A stretch of 64,000 bases of DNA from Branchipolynoe longqiensis (lineage: Eukaryota > Annelida > Polychaeta > Phyllodocida > Polynoidae), in NCBI GenBank assembly GCA_030323885.1, contig CM059190.1:82762709-82826708 (forward strand), given 5' to 3'. Shown here in pieces: positions 31,604 through 40,745 of the stretch. Position numbers and translations under genes: made by a program. The notes beneath the pieces are model-generated. The model saw only the letters and a program-made list of their open reading frames with translations, was not told the DNA's origin and ran no database searches. Every line of letters begins with the position of its first letter. The stretch's first letter is position 1.

Positions 31604-33115
31604 TTGCGACTTAAAATACACGACTAACTGTAGGGTTCCCAAAGACACATGTGACAGATCTACGATTTCGGAGAAGCTTGCCAGCGAAATAAACAAGGGT
31701 GGCATTTCCGTGGTAAATGAACCCCCCGCATGTATACACAATTTATTTTGCATACCAAAGGATGGGGGGGGATCTCGGACGATTGTTGATTGTAGCCGCC
31801 CAAGTGGGTGCTCGGTTAACTCGTGCACGAACGAAGTTTGCGCGAAATTTTCATATAGGAGTGTCGACTCGGTAATTGAGGTTATGGAGAGGGGTGATTT
31901 TATGTCGACAGTCGACATTAAGGACGCTTACCGCGCAGTATCTATACACCCCAGGGATCGTGAAAGACAAGGTCTACACTGGCACTTTGGTACGGAGGGT
32001 GACACGAGATGCACCTACATGAAAGACAACAGGCTATGCATGGGACTTTCCTCCAGCCCTTATGTGTTCACCAAGATTTCAGACTTTATAGTGAGATGCG
32101 CTATGCGGGAGGGGGTATCTAGAGTTATCAACTACCTAGATGACTTCTGCATAGTCAGTCAGAGCCTGGCCGAGGGCTGTAGGGACCAAGAGAAGGTCAT
32201 AGCCATCCTCAGGAGGGTCGGGTTCTTCGTAAGCTTCAGCAAGCTGACCTCCCCAACCACCACGGTCCGATTCCTTGGGATCATAATCGACTCGGTGGAG
32301 TTGGAGATGAGGCTCCCTGAGGATAAACTAGCCAGGCTAATCACGGTCCTCAATGACATAAGCGGACGGAGGAGGGTGTCTCGTAGGGAGCTTGAGAGCT
32401 TGGGCGGTTTGCTTGCCCACTGCAGCAAGGTAGTGAGGGGTGGGAGGACCTTCTGCCGCCGGATTTATGACGCGATTAACAGCGTGAGAGAGCCGCATTT
32501 CAAGGTCAGGCTCTCGAGGGGCTTCCGGGATGACATTGACTGGTGGTGTGGCTTTGCAGCCCGTTTCAATGGCAAGGCCAAAATGCTCGGCCCCTTCGCC
32601 GCTCACCTCTCCACCTATAGTGACGCCTCCAACTATGGCTATGGGGCTCTTCACGGCCAAGACTGGGTAGCAGGCGCTTTCGCCCCAAAGGATGATGAAG
32701 CTTTAAGGGTGAGCATTGGTACTCACCACGCCCCCCCTGATGACCACTGTTCCTCCGCACACATCAATGTACGGGAGATGTGGGCGGCCTATGCTGCCGC
32801 TCTCAGATGGGGGAGGCTTTGGAAAGACTGCTCTATTGTAATGGTTACAGACAGCACAACTGTTATGGCCGCTCTCAACTCTGGCCGCTCTAGGAGCCCC
32901 GACATAATGTTCTACCTCAGGCGCCTCTTCTGGTTAGCTTCGGAGGGGAATTTTGAGTTCTCTTCCGTATTTATTGGAAGCAGTGATAACATCATATGCG
33001 ACGCTCTGAGCAGACTAGACGACCCCAGCAGTGCTAGCCGCATCTCTAAAGCCGACCCGACGGGCAGGCTATGTTGCGCGGGACTATTCAGTAAAGTCTT
33101 CTCTTCCCCTTGCAG
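31604..33115 (+). pseudogene. RT-RNaseH fragment of copy 2
   Basis: Matches copy 1 from DCDLKYTTNC onward, with YLDD and all RNase H motifs retained. There is no Gag and no proper start. An in-frame fusion to the C/T-rich flank gives a chimeric open frame from 31122, which is probably fortuitous. Confidence 0.88.
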
Positions 33116-33116
33116 G

Positions 33117-34069
33117 GTTGGAAGAGCTGCAGAGGGAGAAAGTGACGTTCCAAAATCGGTTGTACGCCCCCAACTCGATCACAACACGGGGGGTTCAGGT
33201 GAGACGGTACATGGAGTTTGTGGAAGGCTACTCGGAGTCACTCACCCCGTTGCCGTGCCCGCCGAGGCAAGTGGCACTCTATGCCACGTGGCTGGCTCGG
33301 ACGATGAAGTACTCATCGATCCTGAATTATCTCAGTGGGCTGAACAACTTCCTGAAGCAGAGGGGCTCAGAGCCAATAGCCTACACCAACTTCGAGATTG
33401 CCTCCACTTTGAGGGGTATTCGGAGGGTGTGCTCCACGGCTCCAAAGCAAGCCATCCCTACTGAGCATGTTCCGCTTCCTGTCACCAAGACCGGGCCACG
33501 TCGCCTGGAGGGCTGCCCTGCTGTGCAGTTTCCGGGCACTGCTGAGGAAATGCCAGGTAACGGCATCTGACTCCTCGCTCCTGAGAGGGGACTTCCGTTT
33601 CTTCCCCTGGGGGATGATCATATCCATAAGACGATCAAAGACGATACAATTTAAGGAAAGGGTCTTAGAGATCCCAGTCGCTCGCTGTCCCAATACGCAG
33701 ATCTGTGCAGTTCATTGGACAGAACTCCACTTTGAGCAGCTCCCAGCGACTATGTCGGACAATGCCTTCCGGATCCCTGGGCTGGGTCAGTACTCTATCC
33801 CCCTTCCTTATAAGATCTACCAAGCGACTCTTAAGATATTCGCTGAGAAGGCGGGGCTTGATCCCGCTTCCGTCTCCTCCCACTCCCTCAGGAGGGGCGG
33901 CTGTACCTTCCTCTCTCTGTGCGGCGCTACGATCGAGGAGCTCCGCACCAGGGGGGATTGGTGCACCGACACAGTCTTCACCTACTTGAAGACCCCCCTC
34001 TCTATCAGGATCATGAACGATATTCGGGTTGCGACGTCGCTTGCCACCACCCCCTTGCCTCACTACTAA
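33117..34069 (+). pseudogene. YR of copy 2 with 17-bp deletion
   Basis: Same as the copy 1 YR but lacking 17 bases after CAAGCCATCCCT (33448-33460), between two CCCT direct repeats. The deletion shifts the frame before the catalytic domain. The distal part (HSLRRGG, RGDW, TYLK) is intact in the other frame. Confidence 0.9.
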
Positions 34070-34100
34070 CCTAAGATATGGGTTGGGTATCTCCGATCTT

Positions 34101-34467
34101 GGCAAATATTCCCTATGCCAGAGAATATATATTATCTCATCCCATATCATTGTTTGTCTCCTTCTTGTACTGTAGCTTGTTTATGTGATGTATAAGCATT
34201 ATGCGAGTATAAAGCTGCGTAAGGGATTATATATATATGTTATTACTCTGTACTACTTTATAACACACTATGTTATCGACCAATCGTCTCTCTGTATCTA
34301 TTTACCTCCTACCACAATGCACTTCGAGCCGCGCTTCCGCCGCCTCCACTGTCACTTGCGACCTGAATTTTTCTTTTAAGGCTAGGGCAAATATTCCCTA
34401 TGCCAGAGAATATATCTTATCTCATCCCATATCATTGTTTGTCTCCTTCTTGTACTGTAGCTTGTTT
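34101..34467 (+). repeat. B1-A2-B2 end of copy 2
   Basis: B1 34101-34181, A2 34182-34372 and B2 34387-34467, all matching copy 1. It is followed by a short TA tract and then directly by the third element. Confidence 0.88.
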
Positions 34468-34608
34468 ATATATATATATAGCGCTTCAGACTGACACACC
34501 TCCTACCGTTTTTTTTTCCACGCCTGTTTGCCACGTGCTGCTGTCACCGCGCTCCTTGCTGTCACCGCTGAAGCTACTGTCACCACTTGGCTTTGGGTCG
34601 GGTACGTA

Positions 34609-35559
34609 ATGCCTAAAGATTACTGCTCAACTTGTGGCACTTCTCATTCCGGGCCTGTGGACGATAACTGTCAGAGGAGCATTGCTGCGGCTAGTGTGCT
34701 TCCGAAGCGCTCGACGAGAGCGCACCCGCTGTTGGAGATAGTTCCAGCTGATCTGTCGATAGACAAAATGTCGACCGAGGTCAAACCGGAGCCACGTGGT
34801 GCGATTGGAGGTGCGAGTGAGGACGACTACGCCGAGGAGGAGCGCGCGCTCAAAGACAAAGTCGAGTCACTAGAACGGAAGCGCCGTGTGGCTGCGCTTC
34901 TTCAGCAACAAAAGCAACTCGAGGAGGATCTCGCCGCGTTAGATGTCAACCCTGAACGTGGTAGAAGCAAGTCGAGAAAGTCGAGGCGCTGCAGGCACCG
35001 GCGCCATTCATCAAGTTCCAGTTCGGGCAGTCGTACACCGAGCAATGAGCGCAGAAAACGTCGTAAGTGGTCGTTAAAACACCACACTGATGACCGCAAA
35101 CAAGTAAAAAAGCTTAACGCTTATGAAATTGTCGAGGCGACTTGTGCTTGGTTTCTGGATAAGTCGGACTCAAGCTATCAGGCATCGCTCTCAATTATAA
35201 AGCACATAAGGTTCATATGTTCAAAAGCAAAAGCTAATAACTTCACAAACTCTGCACATGTCTCATATGACACTGAAATTCGTAAAATTGCTGTTAAAGA
35301 GGGCTACAGTGCGTTCACGGCTGGTAACAATGAGTTGGCGCTACGCTACTATGCTTTTGAGAATATCAAGGATAAGAAAGCCGCCAGTTCAACTGCGAGC
35401 AATGCTTCAAAGCTCTACACGCGTGATAATAAAAAACCTTGTTTTAATCACAATAATGAGTCTGGCTGTTCGCGTGACAGCAAAACGTGCAGCTACGGCC
35501 ATTGGTGTTCTCGCTGCGGTAGCTATGCACACAAGCGTGGGGCGTGTCGCCGTGATTGA
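34609..35559 (+). CDS. Gag of the third YR family
   Basis: 316 residues from the first ATG (MPKDYC). It has C6-X2-C9-X3-H13-X7-C21 at the same residue numbers as the Gag of copy 1, then a coiled-coil-like acidic/basic stretch (about 85-120) and an Arg/Ser-rich block (about 124-165). The WSLK..T.DRKQVKKLN segment parallels WSLRKFTVARKDVKKLN of copy 1. The C-terminus has a CCCH finger C278-X8-C287-X6-C294-X3-H298 and a classical zinc knuckle C300-X2-C303-X4-H308-X4-C313. It presumably packages the RNA. The frame ends in TGA, directly followed in the same frame by Pol. Confidence 0.85.
   Translation: MPKDYCSTCGTSHSGPVDDNCQRSIAAASVLPKRSTRAHPLLEIVPADLSIDKMSTEVKPEPRGAIGGASEDDYAEEERALKDKVESLERKRRVAALLQQQKQLEEDLAALDVNPERGRSKSRKSRRCRHRRHSSSSSSGSRTPSNERRKRRKWSLKHHTDDRKQVKKLNAYEIVEATCAWFLDKSDSSYQASLSIIKHIRFICSKAKANNFTNSAHVSYDTEIRKIAVKEGYSAFTAGNNELALRYYAFENIKDKKAASSTASNASKLYTRDNKKPCFNHNNESGCSRDSKTCSYGHWCSRCGSYAHKRGACRRD
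35557..35559 (+). other. In-frame TGA between Gag and Pol
   Basis: Gag and Pol of this element share one frame and are separated only by this TGA (context GAT TGA TTG). Copy 1 has no stop at the equivalent place. It could be a readthrough signal or a nonsense mutation. Confidence 0.6.
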
Positions 35560-37599
35560 TTGAATAGGCGGAGGAAAACAGCACTTGTAACTTGTCATTT
35601 TTCTTGTATTTCTGCTAACAATTCTGGCCGCAATTTGAATTCATTACCGGCTGTCAATTTGTTAACTTCTGTTAATTATTCTGGTAGTAACGAGGTGGGT
35701 ACGAAAGGTGTGGAATGTGCTACGCCCCCTCTGCCTAAATTAGGCCATGTGGCCGGCAAATTGGTCTTGGGCCGCGTGCCTAGCGCAATGGCTGCCGCGG
35801 CTCAGCCTACTCCTATAGAAAGTTACGTAACACCCCTTCCGACTTGGCAAAACATACAATCAAGTTGGTTAACTGTTATTTCTAACGTGCTAGGTTATTC
35901 TGTTTCCGCAATTGACTTAAACTGTCCTGCTGAGCCTGTGAAATCATTTTCTGTTACTCGTGCTTGTTTTGACGCCGACTGCCTATGTAAGCATTACATT
36001 GCCGGTCAGTTAACACAATTTAAACCTTGCCGCGTATTTGTTGAATTATTTTTCCGTGGTGACTCTGACCCTGACTGGGCTTATATCTTGCATGGCGCAA
36101 TTTTCGGTTTTAGGATAATTAACAGGAGTTTCCATAACAATTATTCTGCGAGACAGAATCCAACTGCTAACATTGTCCATTCTGAATTTATCGAGAGGAA
36201 ACTATTATCTGAGTTAGAACTCGGCTATTTGAGCAAGACACTTGAACCGCCTCATTGCTCTCATAATATATTTTGCGTTCCTAAATCTCCCACCGGCTTA
36301 CGTTTAATTGTTGACTGCAGCAAACCTATCAATAAATCTGTTAATAATTTCGTTGATGAAACAAGTTGTAAATTTAACTATAAAACTCTAGACACTTTAA
36401 TAGGAATGTTGCGTTCAAACGATTTTCTTTCTATAATCGATATAAAGGATGCCTACCGTGCCATTACTATCCATCCTATTGATAGACTTAATCAAGGTTT
36501 AATTTGGACATTAAATGGGGAAATTCAGTATTTTCTCGATAACAGACTATCTATGGGCTTATCCAGTAGTCCTTATATATTTAGTAAGGTTTCGGATTTC
36601 ATTTACCGTTGTGCTGTGCGTCAAGGTGTCGCTAGGCTAGTCAATTATCTTGATGATTTTGCAATTTTGGATGATTCCTTTGCTGGATGTCGCGATAAAC
36701 AATTAATCCTAATTGGAATTCTTAGACGTTTGGGATTTTTTGTTAGCTTTCCCAAACTACTTTCTCCTTCAACTTCAAATCGTTTCCTTGGTATCGATGT
36801 TGACACTGTCCGGATGCAGCTTCGCCTGCCTCCTGACAAGGTCTTTAAACTTAAATTGGAATTGAAGTTCTTTCTGAACAAGAGGAAAGCCACTCGTAAA
36901 CAATTAGAGCGCCTTGGCGGTCGCTTGTCACATTGTTCTACCGTTGTCAGAGGGGGTAGATCTTTTTCCTCTAGGATATATGATGCCATCAAAGCCTTGC
37001 GACACCCATACCATAGATTTCGAATTAACACTGCTTTTCGAGACGAAATTAACTGGTGGTTAACCTATGTTGATTGTTTTAATGGTTACAAGAAAATCCT
37101 CGGCATCCACACTCAATCTTTATCCGTCTATACTGATGCCTCGAACACTGGTTTCGGTGCATTGCACCAATATGATTGGTGCGTGGGCTTCTTTGATTCT
37201 GACATTTTTCCTCGCAAACTGTACCAGCATATTGCGCCGTCTGATGATTTATGTTCTGATGCTCACATAAATGTGCGTGAAATGTGGGCGGTTATTGCAG
37301 CTACTGACCGTTGGTGTCTTGGCTGGACTAATAAGAATATTATATTTGTCACTGACAATACAACTGTCCTCTCCGCCTTGAATACTGGCAAGTCTTCCAA
37401 TCCTGTTATAATGAACTGGTTAAAGAGGCTCTTCTGGGTCTCCGTCCGATACAATTTTAATATTTCCGCTATACACATTAAAACCAGTTATAATTCAGTC
37501 TGTGATGGTTTGAGCAGGTGGAGAGACAAGCGTTCTCGGGGTAAAATTCCAGCTGCTGACCATAGCTCATTGCTTTGTTGTCCACACTTATTTGATTAA
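35560..37599 (+). CDS. RT-RNaseH of the third YR family
   Basis: 679 codons open after the Gag stop, with the first ATG near 35789. RT motifs: LIVDCSKPINKSVN, motif A SIIDIKDAYR, motif B MGLSSSP, and motif C YLDD at 36646-36657, then FVSFPKLLSPST and the FLG segment. RNase H: YTDASNTGFGAL, NVREMWA, VTDNTTV and VCDGLSR. Strong collinear similarity to copy 1 is visible throughout. It ends TAA at 37597-37599, just before the YR acceptor. Confidence 0.9.
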   Translation: MNRRRKTALVTCHFSCISANNSGRNLNSLPAVNLLTSVNYSGSNEVGTKGVECATPPLPKLGHVAGKLVLGRVPSAMAAAAQPTPIESYVTPLPTWQNIQSSWLTVISNVLGYSVSAIDLNCPAEPVKSFSVTRACFDADCLCKHYIAGQLTQFKPCRVFVELFFRGDSDPDWAYILHGAIFGFRIINRSFHNNYSARQNPTANIVHSEFIERKLLSELELGYLSKTLEPPHCSHNIFCVPKSPTGLRLIVDCSKPINKSVNNFVDETSCKFNYKTLDTLIGMLRSNDFLSIIDIKDAYRAITIHPIDRLNQGLIWTLNGEIQYFLDNRLSMGLSSSPYIFSKVSDFIYRCAVRQGVARLVNYLDDFAILDDSFAGCRDKQLILIGILRRLGFFVSFPKLLSPSTSNRFLGIDVDTVRMQLRLPPDKVFKLKLELKFFLNKRKATRKQLERLGGRLSHCSTVVRGGRSFSSRIYDAIKALRHPYHRFRINTAFRDEINWWLTYVDCFNGYKKILGIHTQSLSVYTDASNTGFGALHQYDWCVGFFDSDIFPRKLYQHIAPSDDLCSDAHINVREMWAVIAATDRWCLGWTNKNIIFVTDNTTVLSALNTGKSSNPVIMNWLKRLFWVSVRYNFNISAIHIKTSYNSVCDGLSRWRDKRSRGKIPAADHSSLLCCPHLFD

Positions 37600-37604
37600 A
37601 CCTT

Positions 37605-37627
37605 TATTTTGACCTTTCCTTCCAGGT
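37605..37627 (+). promoter_or_regulatory. Predicted 3' splice acceptor before YR (third family)
   Basis: CCTTTCCTTCCAG is followed by GTCTTG. A TGA in the YR frame at 37610-37612 blocks translation from upstream. Conserved YR residues begin right after the AG and before the first Met at 37703, so entry by splicing is the simplest reading. Confidence 0.6.
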
Positions 37628-38585
37628 CTTGCTGCGCTTCATGCTGAAGCGAGAGACATTGCCTCGCATTATTACGCTCCGAACAGCATCGCCACGCGGT
37701 CTATGCAATTGCGGAAATATTTTAAGTTCATTGATGAATTCCATGGTTTGCTTGCCCCAACTCCATGCCCCCCCACTCAGGTTGCCATTTATATTGCCTG
37801 GCTTTCGCATTCTTTGAATTATAGTTCTGTAACCAATTATTTATCTGCCTTAAATTTCTTCCTTCGTTCTGAAGGGGTAACCCCTATTGATTATTCCAAC
37901 CACACGGTAAGGACGACCTTAGGCGGTCTTAAACGGGTCTTAGGCCAATCAGTTAAAACTGCTGCTCCCCTTTTACCTCATCACTTGGCCCTGATTTTTT
38001 TCTGCTTTTTCCGACTCCGTTGGCCACACTTCAACTAGAGCCGCCATCCTTACCGGCTTTCGTGGGCTTCTTCGGAAATGTCAATTAACTGATTCAGACT
38101 CTGTCCTTTTACGCTCAGATTTTTCTTTTTTCCCTTGGGGGATGATTTTATCCGTTCGGAGATCAAAAACCATTCAATTTTCCGAATGGAAACTTTTAAT
38201 CCCGATTTCCAAGCTTAAAAATCCAGAGTTGTGTGCGGTTTTTTGGACTCTCAAACATTTCGCTCAGACTCCTTTACCTCTTGACGTACCTGCTTTTCAG
38301 GTCCCTGCCCCTTCTGGAGGGTTTATGCCTCTTCCTTACAGGAAGTTGCAGTCCACTATAAAAAATTTTACTCGTATCGTTGGCTTAAATTCTGATGATT
38401 TTTCTTGCCACTCTTTACGGAGGGGGGGCTGTACCTTTTTACATATGCAGGGAGCTTCAGTGGAGGAACTCAAAACCCGTGGTGATTGGCGTTCGGACTG
38501 TATTTATAAATATATCGCTCAGCCATTGTCTGAGCGCATCTTAAATGACATGAGAGTTTCCAACTCTATTGACCAATTAATTTAA
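37626..38585 (+). pseudogene. Tyrosine recombinase of the third family, frameshifted
   Basis: N-terminal part LAALHAEARD, then YYAPNSIATR, parallels copy 1. The frame breaks near 37990-38015, in or beside a T-rich run, and resumes one frame over with RAAILTGFRGLLRKCQ, then HSLRRGG, RGDW and the putative nucleophile Tyr in IYKYIAQPL. All catalytic landmarks survive, split between two frames. Confidence 0.85.
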
Positions 38586-38684
38586 TTGTTTTTTAGTTTT
38601 TTTTTTTCTTTTCTTCTTTTTTCTCTCTTCCTTATTGATGTTTTTTTTTTCTTTTCTTCTTGCTGGGTTCGGGCTTCGCCCATT

Positions 38685-38855
38685 GGCGTTTGCCCAGCCA
38701 GATATCCTTATGCTATTATGCTATTGATTACCTATTGTTGATATTGCCTATTGTCAACTTCGTTATCTACGGATGTTATACGCTTATGTCTATTACCTGT
38801 TACTGTTAATAAATGATATCGCCCATACCCCCTCGTTGCCTCCCTTCAGCCTACA
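38685..38855 (+). repeat. Split direct repeat B1 (third family)
   Basis: 171 bp, GGCGTTTGCCCAGCCAGATA to CTTCAGCCTACA, with AATAAA near its 3' end (within TGTTAATAAATGATATCGC). Nearly identical to B2 at 39086-39256. Confidence 0.9.
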
Positions 38856-39064
38856 GCTCGCATACAGTGACTGTATGCAGGTGTAGAGCTAGGGGTTCCG
38901 GCAACGCTGTTCTTAGCCTGTCGCCACCATTGTGGTTCCCGGGTTCGACGCCAGGGGCATGTGCAGCGCCTGTGTCGCGCTGCCTGGGCACTGGTCACTG
39001 CGCTGGCCTGGCATTCAGCCTTCAGCGCTTCAGACTGACACACCTCCTACCGTTTTTTTTTTTT
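38856..39064 (+). repeat. Split direct repeat A2 (third family)
   Basis: Its last 40 bp (GCGCTTCAGACTGACACACC through the T run) match 34481-34517. The remaining 169 bp have no counterpart at the left end of this element, because A1 is truncated. Confidence 0.8.
38860..38878. other. 19-bp palindrome at the B1/A2 junction (third family)
   Basis: GCATACAGTGACTGTATGC is a perfect inverted repeat of 8-bp arms around a 3-base TGA loop, located 4 bp into A2. It has the same 8-3-8 geometry as the palindrome of the 20.8-kb element but a different sequence. Confidence 0.65.
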
Positions 39065-39085
39065 CTTTACTTCTTTCTTAGGTAG

Positions 39086-39252
39086 GGCGTTTGCCCAGCC
39101 AGATATCCTTATGCTATTATGCTATTGATTACCTATTGTTGATATTGCCTATTGTCAACTTCGTTATCTACGGATGTTATACGCTTATGTCTATTACCTG
39201 TTACTGTTAATAAATGATATCGCTCATACCCCCTCGTTGCCTCCCTTCAGCC

Positions 39253-39256
<4 letters not shown>
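39086..39256 (+). repeat. Split direct repeat B2 (third family)
   Basis: Copy of B1 that runs into a (TA)n tract (39257-39290). Confidence 0.9.
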
Positions 39257-39291
<35 letters not shown>

Positions 39292-39886
39292 TATATGCAG
39301 ATATGTTCCCCTTGCATTTATACTCATATAATGCGTTATATATCACATATATATATATATATATGTGTGTGTGTATATATTATAAGGTCAAGGAAATGAA
39401 GCCATGTGTCAATAAATCCATCTGAAACAATATATATATACTCCACTCTTCCACCCGCACCTTCCCCCTTCCCGTCCTCCTTTCCCAACCTGACCCATTC
39501 CGCAATTATCGCCCGCCGTCTCCTCAGCCATCCTCTCTATACACTGTATCCTAGCTCCTCCCTCTCCTACCTCCATCGTCCCCAACTCTTTGACACCTCT
39601 TCTTTCCGCTCTTTCCTCCCCACCCCACACCTCCTCCCTCTCCCCGCCTATCCCCCACCCAATTCCCTAACACCCCTCCCCCTCTCCCCTCCACCTCCCC
39701 CTCCCCGCTCCTTCTCCTCCCGCTCCCTCCCCCTATCCGCCCCCTGCTCCTCCCCACTCCCCCTCCCTCCCCTCCCCCCATCCCCGTCCTCCCTATGCCC
39801 CATCCGCCTCCCGCCTCCCGGCTGCTGCCTATCCCTCCAGCTCCCCTCCCCCTCCCCGTCTCCGTCATCTCCCCACCCTCCCACTT
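39257..39886. repeat. (TA)n plus duplicated flank F, right copy (continuous)
   Basis: TA tract, then CAGTATATGCAGATATGTTC as after copy 1, then the C/T-rich flank identical to 31080-31603. It then continues uninterrupted into a C-rich run (39887-39945). Confidence 0.88.
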
Positions 39887-39999
39887 CCCCCCTCCTACCT
39901 CCCCGCCCCCCCCCCCCCAGCTCCCTCCCCCCCCCCCCCCCCGCCCAGCGCTTCCTGCCCGCCGACATACGTCGCTGCTTTGAGATGGATGTGACGTGC

Positions 40000-40310
40000 T
40001 GAATGTGCCGAGTACAATGTCGCTGGAAGTGCTTGCGGGTTTAGTACTACCGGAAGCCGCTAGGTGAAGGTGGCGTGCGCGTCTCCGGTATACCACCCTT
40101 AGTCCTGCTGGGTCAAAATGGCGACGTAGACAGAACATCATCAGTCTTTGCTCTGAGAAAAGGTCTGGGCAAACAACTAAGGCTTTCGTGCTGCTTCAAC
40201 AAAATTCCTGGATTTACTTCTCTTATTGTTCCGAGATATATAGCAAGCATTCATAATCTAATAACAAAATGGCGGCCATTGTTGCAACAAGCCATGCTTT
40301 GATGCCGAAG
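40000..40310. promoter_or_regulatory. Possible promoter/first exon with YY1-like sites
   Basis: Two YY1-like motifs occur: TCAAAATGGCGACG near 40113 and ACAAAATGGCGGCCAT near 40264. A short open frame (40075-40302) has no recognisable domain. No downstream coding exon was found, so this is tentative. 40311-40745 shows no recognised feature. Confidence 0.25.
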
Positions 40311-40745
40311 TAATTTCTCCTCCGCAGAAGGGCACTAGGCCTGATTTTATTTGTTGGTGGTAGATATGTTTATTCTGCTGAATAAGTTCTTTTGTTAGCA
40401 TTGAAGCACTGGTCTTCCAGTCATTTTTCAATTCAGGATTATTTATAGTATATATAGGTATATAGTGTGAGGTATATAAAGTGAGCTAACAACAACGGTT
40501 GAAAACACAATTTGCAACATATAGCACAATGGAATTCTGATTGCTACCCACAATTCCACAGCAATGTGACAACAGGAAGGGTTGCCTGAAGTAATTTAAT
40601 TTCAGGTTTTGCCAGACTTTTATTCTCATTCCCTAACTATAGATAATATACATAGTCAGGGAATCAGAACACAACCAGAAAATTCTAGGTGGTAAGGTAC
40701 CATATGTCAATGTATTACACAACTTTAAGTTACTTAAGTGAGAGC

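Larger units (their letters stand above)
31604..34467 (+). mobile_element. YR retrotransposon copy 2, 5'-truncated
   Basis: Joins flank F abruptly at the position equivalent to 27743 in copy 1. It continues through RT, RNase H, YR, B1 (34101-34181), A2 (34182-34372) and B2 (34387-34467). A1, Gag and the start of RT are missing. Only a handful of substitutions and one 17-bp deletion separate it from copy 1. Confidence 0.9.
34481..39256 (+). mobile_element. Ngaro/PAT-like YR retrotransposon, third family
   Basis: Layout: partial A1 (34481-34517), Gag, Pol, YR, B1 (38685-38855), A2 (38856-39064), B2 (39086-39256). Only the last 40 bp or so of A match at the left end, so A1 is truncated against a TA tract. 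Its coding sequence uses A/T-rich third positions, unlike the GC-richer copies 1 and 2, which marks a different lineage or age. YR carries a frameshift, so this copy is probably dead. Confidence 0.87.

Noticed and set aside
31122..33464. 780-codon open frame joining a proline-rich start to RT
   Set aside because: The first 160 codons are C/T-rich flank F, also present without RT at 39406; the fusion arises at the chimeric junction and is probably fortuitous.
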